From contig DAIOGN010000090.1 of NCBI GenBank assembly GCA_036745245.1, positions 1-14,699 of the forward strand: a stretch of 14,699 nt of DNA, read 5' to 3'. The translations under genes and the position numbers were made by a program. The stretch comes from DAIOGN01 sp036745245. GTDB lineage: Bacteria > Zixibacteria > MSB-5A5 > JAUVRN01. Positions 1-6,361 of this stretch are shown here, in pieces. The notes beneath the pieces were generated by a model that was not told the origin of the DNA, searched no databases, and worked only from the letters and a program-made list of their open reading frames with translations. Each line of letters opens with the position of its first letter. Within the stretch, counting starts at the first letter, position 1.

Positions 1-1
1 C

Positions 2-319
2 CCCGACAGCAGCGTAGTGCTCACCACCGGCATGAAGCACAAACACCGTGGGCACGTGACCATTCTCAAGATCTCCAACGGCGGGCAGGACACCACGGAA
101 GTCCTCACCCTCGACGGCGATCCCGCAAGTCCGTCCATCCAGCTGGGCGACGGTGACGACCCGGACAGCGGCGTAGTGGTCTCGGTAGTGAAGCCGCACA
201 AGCACAACGGGCATGTCACCATCCTCAAGATCTCCAACGGCGGGCAGGACACCACGAACATGGTGTCGATCGACGGCGGCCCGGACACCGCCGCTGTCCA
301 GCTGGGAGGCGGATCGGGA
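2..319 (+). repeat. Two tandem 159-bp (53-codon) coding repeats
   Basis: Units at about 2-160 and 161-319 both begin Pro-Asp-Ser and contain GHVTILKISNGGQDTT followed by DG.P....QLG. A 33-nt stretch, 65-97 and 224-256, is identical at DNA level, which suggests recent duplication or gene conversion. The first unit starts at the window edge, so more copies probably lie upstream. Confidence 0.85.
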
Positions 320-793
320 GGCTCGATCCTCATGCGCACCACAAGCTCACAGGGCAGCGGCATGCTTGGCGTCAACACCCTCGCGCCCGGCTATGAGGTG
401 GACGTGGTGGGAACGATCTGTGCCACCGGCGGTATGTGTTCGCCTTCCGACCTGCGGCTGAAGAAGGGGGTGGAGCCACTCCTGGGGGCGCTCTCGCTCG
501 TCAACACCCTTCGACCGGTGCATTTCGATTGGCGAACTGAGGAGTTCCCGGCTCGCCGCCTTCCCTCCGGGACGCAAACCGGACTGATTGCTCAGGACGT
601 GCTGAGTGTATTCCCCGAAGCTGTCACTCAGGGTTCTGATGGAATGTATGCCGTGGATTATGCTCGGCTGACCCCCCTGCTGATTGGCGCGATCCAGGAG
701 CAGCAGACGCAGATCGACGAGCTGAAGGCGCTGGTGAATCAACTCGCCAGCCGGATTCCGGCCGCAGAGGACTCTCAGTACGGCCTGAAATAG
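2..793 (+). CDS. Repeat protein with C-terminal S74 (tail-fibre chaperone) domain, 5' end missing
   Basis: The reading frame is open from the left edge, so the N-terminus lies outside the window; the first in-window start (GTG at 17) falls inside a repeat and is probably not real. The visible part has two 53-residue repeats (KHK..GHVTILKISNGGQDTT), a Gly/Ser linker, then a peptidase S74 / intramolecular chaperone domain: CSPSDLRLKK near 437-466, LRPVHFDW, TGLIAQDV..FPEAV, YARLTPLLIGAIQEQQ, ending in a short heptad-like helix. In this family the domain drives trimerisation of beta-helical fibres and then cuts itself off at the Ser of SDxRxK; both Ser (446-448) and Lys (461-463) are present, so cleavage should be possible. 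Such proteins occur in phage tail spikes and also as chromosomal surface proteins; nothing else phage-like is visible here. The family call is firm, but the function (surface fibre or adhesin) is inferred. Confidence 0.82.
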   Translation, partial: PDSSVVLTTGMKHKHRGHVTILKISNGGQDTTEVLTLDGDPASPSIQLGDGDDPDSGVVVSVVKPHKHNGHVTILKISNGGQDTTNMVSIDGGPDTAAVQLGGGSGGSILMRTTSSQGSGMLGVNTLAPGYEVDVVGTICATGGMCSPSDLRLKKGVEPLLGALSLVNTLRPVHFDWRTEEFPARRLPSGTQTGLIAQDVLSVFPEAVTQGSDGMYAVDYARLTPLLIGAIQEQQTQIDELKALVNQLASRIPAAEDSQYGLK

Positions 794-815
794 TCTCTCA
801 ACTTGCGCGAGGCGT

Positions 816-845
816 CGTCACCCCCGGTTCGCCCCGGGGGTGACG
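816..845. terminator. Strong hairpin between convergent genes, no U-tract
   Basis: A perfect 12-bp GC-rich stem (816-827 pairing with 834-845, six-base loop TTCGCC) sits between the stop of the S74 gene and the 3' end of the minus-strand 61-aa gene. It reads the same on both strands, so it could stop transcription from both sides. There is no T run on either strand, so it is not a textbook intrinsic terminator. The terminator role is inferred from position. Confidence 0.55.
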
Positions 846-852
846 CCCCGCG

Positions 853-1038
853 TTAAGGCCGCGATTCGCGGAACACCAGAAAGCCGAGCGCACCAAAGAC
901 CAGGGCTCCGGGCGCGCTCACCCACACCGGCACCAGGTTCCCGGCAATCATCACTTCAAACCCCGTGAACAACCGCACCAGGTGCACCGCGGCCACGAGA
1001 AACAGAAACACCATCGCTATGGTCGTGAATGGTTTCAT
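853..1038 (-). CDS. Small two-helix membrane protein, 61 aa
   Basis: I do not recognise a family. The protein starts MKPFTTIAMVFLF and has two hydrophobic stretches, roughly residues 6-24 and 33-56, separated by a short loop with Arg and Glu, and ends in a charged RESRP tail. It is therefore probably a two-pass inner-membrane protein with both ends on the same side. A GGAG lies just before the ATG, though very close (2-nt spacer). It is the last gene of the minus-strand group and lies 60 bp downstream of arfB, with which it may be co-transcribed. It could be a small stress or envelope protein; the sequence does not say which. Confidence 0.6.
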   Translation of the reverse strand: MKPFTTIAMVFLFLVAAVHLVRLFTGFEVMIAGNLVPVWVSAPGALVFGALGFLVFRESRP

Positions 1039-1098
1039 GACTCCGTCCAGCCTTTCTACGCGCCGGCTGCCCGGCGCGGCATGAAGCGAGACCTGCGT

Positions 1099-1524
1099 TT
1101 ACTCTTCGCCCGACCGTCCGCCGCTTCGCAGTTTCTTCTGCGTTCCATGACGCCGCTTGCGTTCGAGCCGTCGTCGTTTGGCTTCCTTGCTCGGACGCGT
1201 GGCCCTGCGAGGTTTCGGGGGCGTAGCCGCACGCAGGATGAGCGCCGCCAGCCGTTCGCGGGCATCGCGCCGGTTGCGTTCCTGAGTGCGAAAGCGGCGC
1301 GCCACGATGAGGAGCACACCGTCGCCCGTCACCCTGTGGCCGGCCAACCTCAACAGTCGCTCGCGCACGTCGTGGGGTAGCGCTGGTGAGTCCGCCACAT
1401 TGAAGCGCAACTGCACCGCGCTCGCCACCTTGTTGACGTTCTGACCGCCGGGACCCGACGCTCTTACGAACGTCTCTTCCAGTTCCCCGTCGTCGATCTC
1501 GATGCGCGATGTGACTTTGAGCAT
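1099..1524 (-). CDS. arfB: Alternative ribosome-rescue factor ArfB (YaeJ-type peptidyl-tRNA hydrolase)
   Basis: The 141-aa product matches the usual size of ArfB. The release-factor catalytic motif is clear: RASGPGGQNVNKVASAVQLRF, with GGQ at residues 26-28. A Lys/Arg-rich C-terminal tail (about 105-135: RPSKEAKRRRLERKRR) follows; in the family this tail enters the empty mRNA channel of stalled ribosomes so the GGQ can release the nascent chain. It lacks the codon-recognition domains of RF1/RF2, which separates it from true release factors. It starts 27 bp after the stop of the upstream membrane-anchored protein, so co-transcription is likely. No strong Shine-Dalgarno is visible before the ATG. 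Confidence 0.93.
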   Translation of the reverse strand: MLKVTSRIEIDDGELEETFVRASGPGGQNVNKVASAVQLRFNVADSPALPHDVRERLLRLAGHRVTGDGVLLIVARRFRTQERNRRDARERLAALILRAATPPKPRRATRPSKEAKRRRLERKRRHGTQKKLRSGGRSGEE

Positions 1525-1551
1525 CTGGCCCGTGATTCGGGCGGGGCGGCC

Positions 1552-2079
1552 CTACCGCTTGACAGCCCGTCCGTACTGAAGAAGATAGTCGCCGCGGTCG
1601 GTGCGCTTGAAGCCGTTGGTTTCCCACACCCCCTTCCGCACGAACGCGCGGTAGGCGTGCGACACACGGCCGAAGATGTCCTGGCTGCGCCAGATGATCT
1701 GTCCGTCCACCCAGTAGCCGCGGTCCAGTTCGCGCGAGCCCGACTCCGAGGTACGGAGGCAGAAGATGGAGTCGCCCTTGCGGATGTGAAACAGACTGTC
1801 GCGCGACAGTGTGTCGCCCTGCGGGCTGAACACCACCACGATTCCGGCCTGCGAATCCTGCGTGACCGATTTGAGCTTGATCACCTGCCGGTACGACTCT
1901 TCCCAGGTTCCCTGAATGCTGTAGGAAGTGAACTTGCCTTCCCAGTTTCCGGAGAAGCTTCCGAAGACGTCATCGGGAATGGTGTCGTCCTCAACGGACT
2001 TCCACGGCGACCAGATGATGAGTGCGATCAGGCCGGCCAGAATGGCGATCGCAAGGAGGGCGCGCAGTAGTACGGCCAT
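1552..2079 (-). CDS. Membrane-anchored protein of unknown function, 175 aa
   Basis: I do not recognise a family. Residues about 4-23 (LLRALLAIAILAGLIALIIW) form one hydrophobic helix, probably an uncleaved anchor. After an acidic linker (EDDTIPDD) comes a domain of alternating short hydrophobic and polar stretches (GSFSGNWEGKF, GTWEESYRQVIKL, AGIVVVFS, DSIFCLRTSES, GYWVDGQIIW). This pattern looks like a small beta-barrel or lipocalin-like fold, with GxWEG and GTW as in some ligand-binding barrels. It would face the periplasm. It lies between the threonine aldolase and arfB genes on the same strand, with a 67-bp gap before it and 27 bp after. No good ribosome-binding site is visible. The fold idea is inference only. 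Confidence 0.65.
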   Translation of the reverse strand: MAVLLRALLAIAILAGLIALIIWSPWKSVEDDTIPDDVFGSFSGNWEGKFTSYSIQGTWEESYRQVIKLKSVTQDSQAGIVVVFSPQGDTLSRDSLFHIRKGDSIFCLRTSESGSRELDRGYWVDGQIIWRSQDIFGRVSHAYRAFVRKGVWETNGFKRTDRGDYLLQYGRAVKR

Positions 2080-2146
2080 GGCGCTAAACTACTACAGGCG
2101 GGTCGGGCTGCGGTACCCCGGAAATTGGGTCCCGCGCATGTGCCGG

Positions 2147-3189
2147 TCAGGCCGACAATACCCTGCGCAGCACGTCAGCTGCATACTCGCAGGCGGGCTT
2201 GTCCACGTCAATGTGGGTGACCAGCCGCAAACGCGTGGGTCCGAGGGCGATCAGGCGCACACCCTGCGATTCGAGGCGTTCCGCCACCTGCTGCGCGGTG
2301 CGGCCCGTCTCCTTCACGTCGAAGTACACGATGTTGGTCTGCACCGTTTCCAGGTCCACGTCCACGCCGGGCACGTCCTTCAGCGCGCGGGCCAGAAGCN
2401 NNNNNNNNNGTTGGAGTGATCGCCTCCGAGGAGCTTCAGGTGGTGATCCAGTGCATGCAGGCACGCCGCGGCGAGGATGCCTGCCTGCCGCATGCCGCCT
2501 CCGAAGCGCTTGCGGGCGCGGCGGGCGCGCTCGATGAAGTCCAAGTCTCCGATCACGACGGAGCCCACGGGGCAGCCCATGCCTTTGGAAAAACACACCG
2601 ACACCGAGTCCACGAGAGATCCGTAGGTCGCAAACGAGACGCCGGTGGCCACGTGCGCATTCCACAGGCGCGCGCCGTCGAGGTGAAGCAGGATGCCACG
2701 CTCGCTCGTGAGCTGTCGCAGCCGCTTGATTTCGTCGAGCGGAAAGATACACCCACCCGAATAGTTGTGCGTGTTCTCGATGGCCACCACGCGGGTGCGC
2801 GTGTAGTGCTCGTCGTCGGGCCGGATGCGCTGGGCCACCTGCTCCGCGGTGATCACGCCCCGCGTGCCCTGCACGGCGTACACCGACAGGCCCGAGAGCA
2901 CCGCGGGGGCGCCGGCTTCCCACTGGAACACGTGCGCGCCGGCTTCCACGATCACCTCATCGCCGGGGCGCGTGTGTGCCGCCAGAGACACCTGGTTGCC
3001 CATGGTGCCCGACGGCACGAACAGTGCTGCCTCGCGACCGAACATTTCGGCCGTGCGCTCCTGCAGCCGGTTGACGGTGGGGTCGTCCCTGAACACGTCG
3101 TCGCCCACGTCGGCTTTCGCCATGGCCTCGCGCATCGCGGAGGTCGGGCGCGTCACGGTGTCCGACCGCAGATCCACAATCCGATTCAC
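2147..3189 (-). CDS. ltaE: Low-specificity L-threonine aldolase, split by an assembly gap
   Basis: This PLP enzyme (fold-type I) cleaves L-threonine or allo-threonine to glycine and acetaldehyde. The N-terminus is typical: VDLRSDTVTRPTSAMREAM, then VGDDVFRDDPTVNRLQ, FVPSGTMGNQVSL, HLDGARLWNAHVATG. The PLP-binding lysine is Lys202 in FSKGMGCPVGSVV. The C-terminal half (LLARALKDVPGV, TNIVYFDV, RLVTHIDV) is read in another frame only because ten Ns lie at 2400-2409. Both halves are otherwise clean, so I treat this as one intact gene, not a pseudogene. The start is GTG at 3189; GTG at 3177 would give the more usual start just before DLRSDT. It lies downstream of the rplY terminator, so it needs its own promoter in the 62-bp spacer, where I see none that is clear. 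Confidence 0.93.
2400..2409. other. Assembly gap (10 Ns) inside the threonine aldolase gene
   Basis: Ten Ns interrupt the aldolase between Asn260 (DHSN) and LLARAL. Keeping the frame needs a missing length of 2, 5, 8 or 11 bases, so ten is a placeholder. Family members usually read DHxNAxxLAxxL here, which fits about five missing bases. Confidence 0.97.
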
Positions 3190-3250
3190 GAAGTCAAGGT
3201 CCCCAACTTACGCACCCCGGGCAAGCCCCTCGCCTTGTGGCGTCCGTGCA

Positions 3251-3276
3251 TAAAAAAAGGCCCCGCGAACGGGGCC
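3251..3276 (-). terminator. Intrinsic terminator of the ispE-prs-rplY operon
   Basis: On the minus strand a GGCCCCG/CGGGGCC stem of 7 bp with a tight TTCG loop (3276-3259) is followed directly by seven Ts (3258-3252). It begins 21 bp after the rplY stop codon. This is a textbook Rho-independent terminator and marks the operon end. The + strand version has no T run. Confidence 0.93.
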
Positions 3277-3297
3277 TCAAACCAGCGCGGCACGGGA

Positions 3298-3999
3298 CTA
3301 CTTCTTTTCCCGCTTCTCCTTCTTGTCGCCCTTCTCGGGCTCGGCTTCGCCTTCTTCGCCAGGCTTCTCGCCGATGCGCTCGGGTACGGCAGGCGCCGCC
3401 TCCCCTTCGAGCACACCTTCGACCTTCGCTTCCTCCTTCACCAGAACCGGCGGGATCACCGAGGCCACCGTCTGGGTGCCTTCGGTCACCAGCTTCCAGT
3501 GCGTGGCGGGCAGGTCGGACACGTGAATGGCATCGTGCACTTCCAAAGCGCTCACATCCACGATGATCACTTCGGGGATTTCGGTGGGGAGACACTCGAC
3601 CTCCACTTCGCGCAGCGTGTGTTGAAGCACGCCGCCCCCCAGCTTAACGCCGGCGGGGACTCCTTCGAGATGCACGGGCACGTGCACGCGGGTCACCTTG
3701 GTGAGCGACACGTGGTAGAAGTCCACGTGCACCACTCTCTCCGTGACTGGATCGAGCTGCAGCTCGCGGAAGAGCACTTTCTTGGGCTGGGCGGAATCTA
3801 TGATGAGGTCCACGAGCACGTTTTCTCCGTGGCCTCCGTGATAGATGCGCATGAACTCGGGCGAATTCACCTGAACCGCCACGGGGGTCTCTCCGGGGCC
3901 GTACACGACGCCCGGGATGAACCCGGCCGCGCGCGCCTTGCGCGCCACGCCCTTGCCTGTAGCCGTGCGCGAGGTGGCCTTTAATTCAACTGTAGCCAT
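3298..3999 (-). CDS. rplY: 50S ribosomal protein L25, long CTC/TL5 type
   Basis: This protein binds 5S rRNA in the large ribosomal subunit. The 233-aa product is the two-domain form: an N-terminal L25 domain (about 1-95: LKATSRTATGKGVARKARAAGFIPGVVYG, HGGHGENVLVDL, VHVDFYHVSL) and a TL5-type C-terminal beta domain (about 96-190: VPVHLEGVPAGVKLGGGVLQHTLREVEVECLP). It ends in a highly charged tail of about 35 residues rich in Glu and Lys. AGGAG lies 9 nt before the ATG. It follows prs by 42 bp and is closed by an intrinsic terminator, the prs-rplY pairing known from many bacteria. The gene usually found next, pth, is absent; the next gene encodes threonine aldolase. Confidence 0.96.
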   Translation of the reverse strand: MATVELKATSRTATGKGVARKARAAGFIPGVVYGPGETPVAVQVNSPEFMRIYHGGHGENVLVDLIIDSAQPKKVLFRELQLDPVTERVVHVDFYHVSLTKVTRVHVPVHLEGVPAGVKLGGGVLQHTLREVEVECLPTEIPEVIIVDVSALEVHDAIHVSDLPATHWKLVTEGTQTVASVIPPVLVKEEAKVEGVLEGEAAPAVPERIGEKPGEEGEAEPEKGDKKEKREKK

Positions 4000-4041
4000 T
4001 CTTCTTACTCCTGGGTCAATTCACTCCGCCCGGCGGCCGCG

Positions 4042-5049
4042 CTAGATGAAGTGGCCGAACAGGCTGGACAGCGATTCTTCGTTGGAAATTCTGGAAATGG
4101 CCTCGGCCACCAGCGGGGCGACCGTGAGGATCTTGATTTTATCGGGCAGCGCGGTATTCGAGTGGTCGATGGTGTCGGCCACCAGCAGTTGCCCGATGGG
4201 CGACTCCTCGATGCGCTGCAGCGCGGAGCCCGAGAGCACCGCATGCGTGCCACAGGCCACGATGTCGCGCGCGCCCGCCTTGCGCAGGGCGTGCGCGGCG
4301 TTGGTGATGGTGCCGCCCGTGTCGATCATGTCGTCGATCATGATCACGTTCTTGCCGCTCACCTCGCCGATGACATTCATCACCTGGGCCTCGTTGGGGC
4401 CGGTGCGGCGCTTGTCGATGATGGCCAGGGGCAGATCGAGCCGGCTGGCGAATGCACGGGAGATTTTAATCGAGCCCACGTCGGGCGACACCACCACGTA
4501 GTCGTCGAGCGGTCCGGTCTCCTCGAAGTACTGGTGGAAGATCATCGAGCCGTACAAGTGGTCGAACGGAATGTCGAAGAAGCCCTGGATCTGCGAGGCG
4601 TGCAGGTCGACGGCCAGAGCGCGGTCGGAGCCGGCCGCCGTGATAAGATTGGCCATGAGCTTGGCCGAGATCGAGACCCTCGGGCGGTCTTTTCGGTCGG
4701 CGCGCGCGTAGCCGAAGTAGGGGATCACTGCGGTGATGCGCTTGGCGGAGGCGCGCGTGGCGGCGTCCACCAGCATGAGCAACTCGATCAAGTTTTCTGC
4801 CGGGGCGTTGGTGGACTGGATGATGAACACGTCCTTGCCGCGGATGTTCTCGTTGATCTGAACAAACACCTCGCCATCGGAAAAGCGGCGCACATCGCAC
4901 TCCGAGAGCGCAATGCCCATGAGGCGCGAGATCTTCTCGGCGAGCGGCTTGTTGCCGTTGCCCGAGAGCAGCTTCACGCGCTTCGCGTCGGCCTGACCCA
5001 GCACGCTGGACGCGCTTACCAATTCACTGACCGTAGGTGACTTTGACAT
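4042..5049 (-). CDS. prs: Ribose-phosphate pyrophosphokinase (PRPP synthetase)
   Basis: The enzyme makes PRPP from ribose-5-phosphate and ATP for nucleotide, histidine and tryptophan synthesis. Landmarks in order: KLLSGNGNKPLAEKI near 26-40, FSDGEVFVQINENIRG 56-71, YFGYARADRKDRPR 111-124, the flexible-loop KRR at 213-215, and the PRPP-binding loop VIMIDDMIDTGGTI at 235-248. At 335 aa it is about 20 residues longer than most family members because of an N-terminal extension (MSKSPTVSELVSASSVLGQADAK). A GTG at 4977 would give the usual start, MKLLSGN. Neither start has a strong Shine-Dalgarno. The ATG lies 27 bp after the 3' end of the tRNA-Gln gene, so prs mRNA is probably freed by tRNA processing. 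Confidence 0.96.
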   Translation of the reverse strand: MSKSPTVSELVSASSVLGQADAKRVKLLSGNGNKPLAEKISRLMGIALSECDVRRFSDGEVFVQINENIRGKDVFIIQSTNAPAENLIELLMLVDAATRASAKRITAVIPYFGYARADRKDRPRVSISAKLMANLITAAGSDRALAVDLHASQIQGFFDIPFDHLYGSMIFHQYFEETGPLDDYVVVSPDVGSIKISRAFASRLDLPLAIIDKRRTGPNEAQVMNVIGEVSGKNVIMIDDMIDTGGTITNAAHALRKAGARDIVACGTHAVLSGSALQRIEESPIGQLLVADTIDHSNTALPDKIKILTVAPLVAEAISRISNEESLSSLFGHFI

Positions 5050-5076
5050 GCTCGTATGTGCGGCGCCTCAGAACTC

Positions 5077-5150
5077 TGGCTGGGGCGCCAGGATTCGAAC
5101 CTGGGATCCATGCTCCAAAGGCATGTGTCTTACCACTTGACGACGCCCCA
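5077..5150 (-). tRNA. tRNA-Gln (anticodon UUG), CCA encoded
   Basis: All arms fold: acceptor TGGGGCG/CGCCCCA, D-arm GTC..GAC, anticodon stem CATGC/GCATG with loop CTTTGGA (anticodon TTG), four-base variable loop GATC, and T-arm CCAGG TTCGAAT CCTGG. The U1-A72 pair and G73 are identity marks of glutamine tRNA. The 3' CCA is encoded (5079-5077). The gene lies 8 bp after the spoVG stop and 27 bp before prs, so it must be cut out of the operon transcript. tRNA-Gln next to ispE and prs is a known arrangement in proteobacteria. Confidence 0.97.
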
Positions 5151-5158
5151 ACGGGAGA

Positions 5159-5476
5159 TCAAACCAAAGCCGCAGGGGTCTCCCGGAGTGGAACCTCGTC
5201 CTGCTCCTTCGTCCCCAGCACGTTCTGGTAAGCGTCGATCACTGCCTTCTCCAGCTTCCTTCTCATTGTGGCGTTGATCGGATGGCAGATGTCCTGGTAG
5301 GTGCCATCGGGTTTGCGTCGGGAGGGCATCGAAACGAAATGCCCCTCCGGTCCTTTGATCACTTTCACGCCACGCACCGCAAACTCGGCATCCAGGGTGA
5401 CGTTGGCGAACGCTTTTAACTTACTCTCGCCTACCAGCGAGATCCGAACCTCGGTGACTTCCATACGCAGCCCCAC
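5159..5476 (-). CDS. spoVG: SpoVG-family RNA/DNA-binding regulator
   Basis: SpoVG proteins are small site-specific RNA/DNA-binding regulators, first known from Bacillus septation and sporulation and present in many non-sporulating lineages. The family core is plain: MEVTEVRISL, KLKAFANVTLD, EFAVRGVKVIKGPEGHFVSMPSRR, then DICHPINATMRRKLEKAVIDAYQ. I chose the GTG at 5476 because a strong GGGGGAGG (5491-5484) sits 7 nt before it; the ATG at 5464, which begins the conserved MEVTEV, is 19 nt from that site and gives a 101-aa form. The gene begins 2 nt after the ispE stop, so translation is probably coupled. A longer frame upstream overlaps ispE and is not likely to be used. Confidence 0.93.
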   Translation of the reverse strand: MGLRMEVTEVRISLVGESKLKAFANVTLDAEFAVRGVKVIKGPEGHFVSMPSRRKPDGTYQDICHPINATMRRKLEKAVIDAYQNVLGTKEQDEVPLRETPAALV

Positions 5477-5478
5477 AT

Positions 5479-6360
5479 TCACGCCTCCCCCGCACCCGCA
5501 GGGAGGCCGGAGATTCGCACGGGGCAGGCGGCGAATATCTGCCATGAGCCCGCCACGGGCCACCTCTCCGCAATGTCTCCGGGCGGCGGATCCGGGAAGA
5601 TGCCGAATACAGCTGAACCGCTCCCCGTCATCGCCGCGTGGTTAGCCCCCAGCGCACGCATGGCCCTGACTCCATCGGCCACTTCCGGCACCAGGCTCGA
5701 CACGCCCGGCTCCAGATCGTTGGCACAATACCGCAACCAGCCCCCGAAAAGCCCGGGAGTCAAAGAGCGACCAATCCTATAGTCCCCCAACGGGTTTGTC
5801 AAGGATATTCGGGCTCTGGCATAGCCTTCGCGCGCGCTTACGGCCACGTTCGGGAAGGCGATGCACACGTGATAGTTGGTGGGCAAATCGAGATCGGTGA
5901 GACGCTCGCCCCGACCCTCCGCCAGAGCCTGGCCGGAGGTGAGGAAGAAGGGGACGTCCGAGCCCAGTTCGGAGGCCAGGTGGTAGAGCCGGGCGGCTGA
6001 GAGCCCGAGTGCTGCCTGGTCGTTCAGGGTGCGGAGCGTGGCGGCGGCATCCGACGAGCCTCCCCCGAGTCCGGCTCCCACCGGGATGACCTTATTAAGG
6101 TGAATCGCCACGGCGAGCGTACGGCCTGTGCTTCGCTCCAGCGCCCGTACGGCCTTCGTCACCAGGTTGCTCTCGGAATCGCTGAGTTCCGGGTGGTCGG
6201 AGGTGAAGGCGTAGGCCGACGCGTTGAAATCGAATGTCAGCGTGTCATGCAGCGACACCAGCTGGAGCACCGTGGCGATGTCATGATAGCCGTCGGGCCT
6301 TCGGCCCAGCACGTAGAGCGCCAGGTTGACCTTGGCGTGGGCCGCGATCTCCACGGGCAT
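5479..6360 (-). CDS. ispE: 4-diphosphocytidyl-2-C-methyl-D-erythritol kinase
   Basis: The enzyme phosphorylates CDP-methylerythritol with ATP in the MEP pathway to isoprenoid precursors. It is a GHMP kinase of 293 aa, a normal length. Visible landmarks are AHAKVNLALYVLGRRPDGYHD (conserved Lys10), the ATP loop PVGAGLGGGSSDAAA at about 93-107, ELGSDVPFF with the catalytic-type Asp135, and the C-terminal MTGSGSAVFGIF. The start is the ATG at 6360, one base after the stop of the wzi-like gene; a longer in-frame start upstream would add 17 residues inside that gene and lacks family support. The stop lies 2 nt before the GTG of spoVG. The organism therefore probably uses the MEP rather than the mevalonate route. 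Confidence 0.96.
   Translation of the reverse strand: MPVEIAAHAKVNLALYVLGRRPDGYHDIATVLQLVSLHDTLTFDFNASAYAFTSDHPELSDSESNLVTKAVRALERSTGRTLAVAIHLNKVIPVGAGLGGGSSDAAATLRTLNDQAALGLSAARLYHLASELGSDVPFFLTSGQALAEGRGERLTDLDLPTNYHVCIAFPNVAVSAREGYARARISLTNPLGDYRIGRSLTPGLFGGWLRYCANDLEPGVSSLVPEVADGVRAMRALGANHAAMTGSGSAVFGIFPDPPPGDIAERWPVAGSWQIFAACPVRISGLPAGAGEA
5484..5491 (-). promoter_or_regulatory. Strong ribosome-binding site deciding the spoVG start
   Basis: GGGGGAGG lies inside the last codons of ispE, 7 nt upstream of GTG 5476 in the spoVG frame. Its spacing argues for the GTG rather than the downstream ATG at 5464. Confidence 0.65.
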
Positions 6361-6361
6361 C

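Noticed and set aside
2147..3189. Threonine aldolase as a true frameshifted pseudogene
   Set aside because: The only break coincides with Ns; both halves are fully conserved.
2416..3984. Long + strand open frame (522 codons) across threonine aldolase and rplY
   Set aside because: It is antisense to two clearly recognised genes, is His/Arg/Gly-rich without family motifs, and runs through an intrinsic terminator; typical antisense openness in GC-rich DNA.
4051..5040. + strand frame of 329 codons opposite prs
   Set aside because: Shadow of prs; composition is unlike a protein and no domain can be seen.
5477..5563. N-terminal extension of spoVG to 134 residues
   Set aside because: It lies inside ispE, is Arg/Gly/Pro-rich, and the strong ribosome-binding site at 5491-5484 points to the GTG at 5476.
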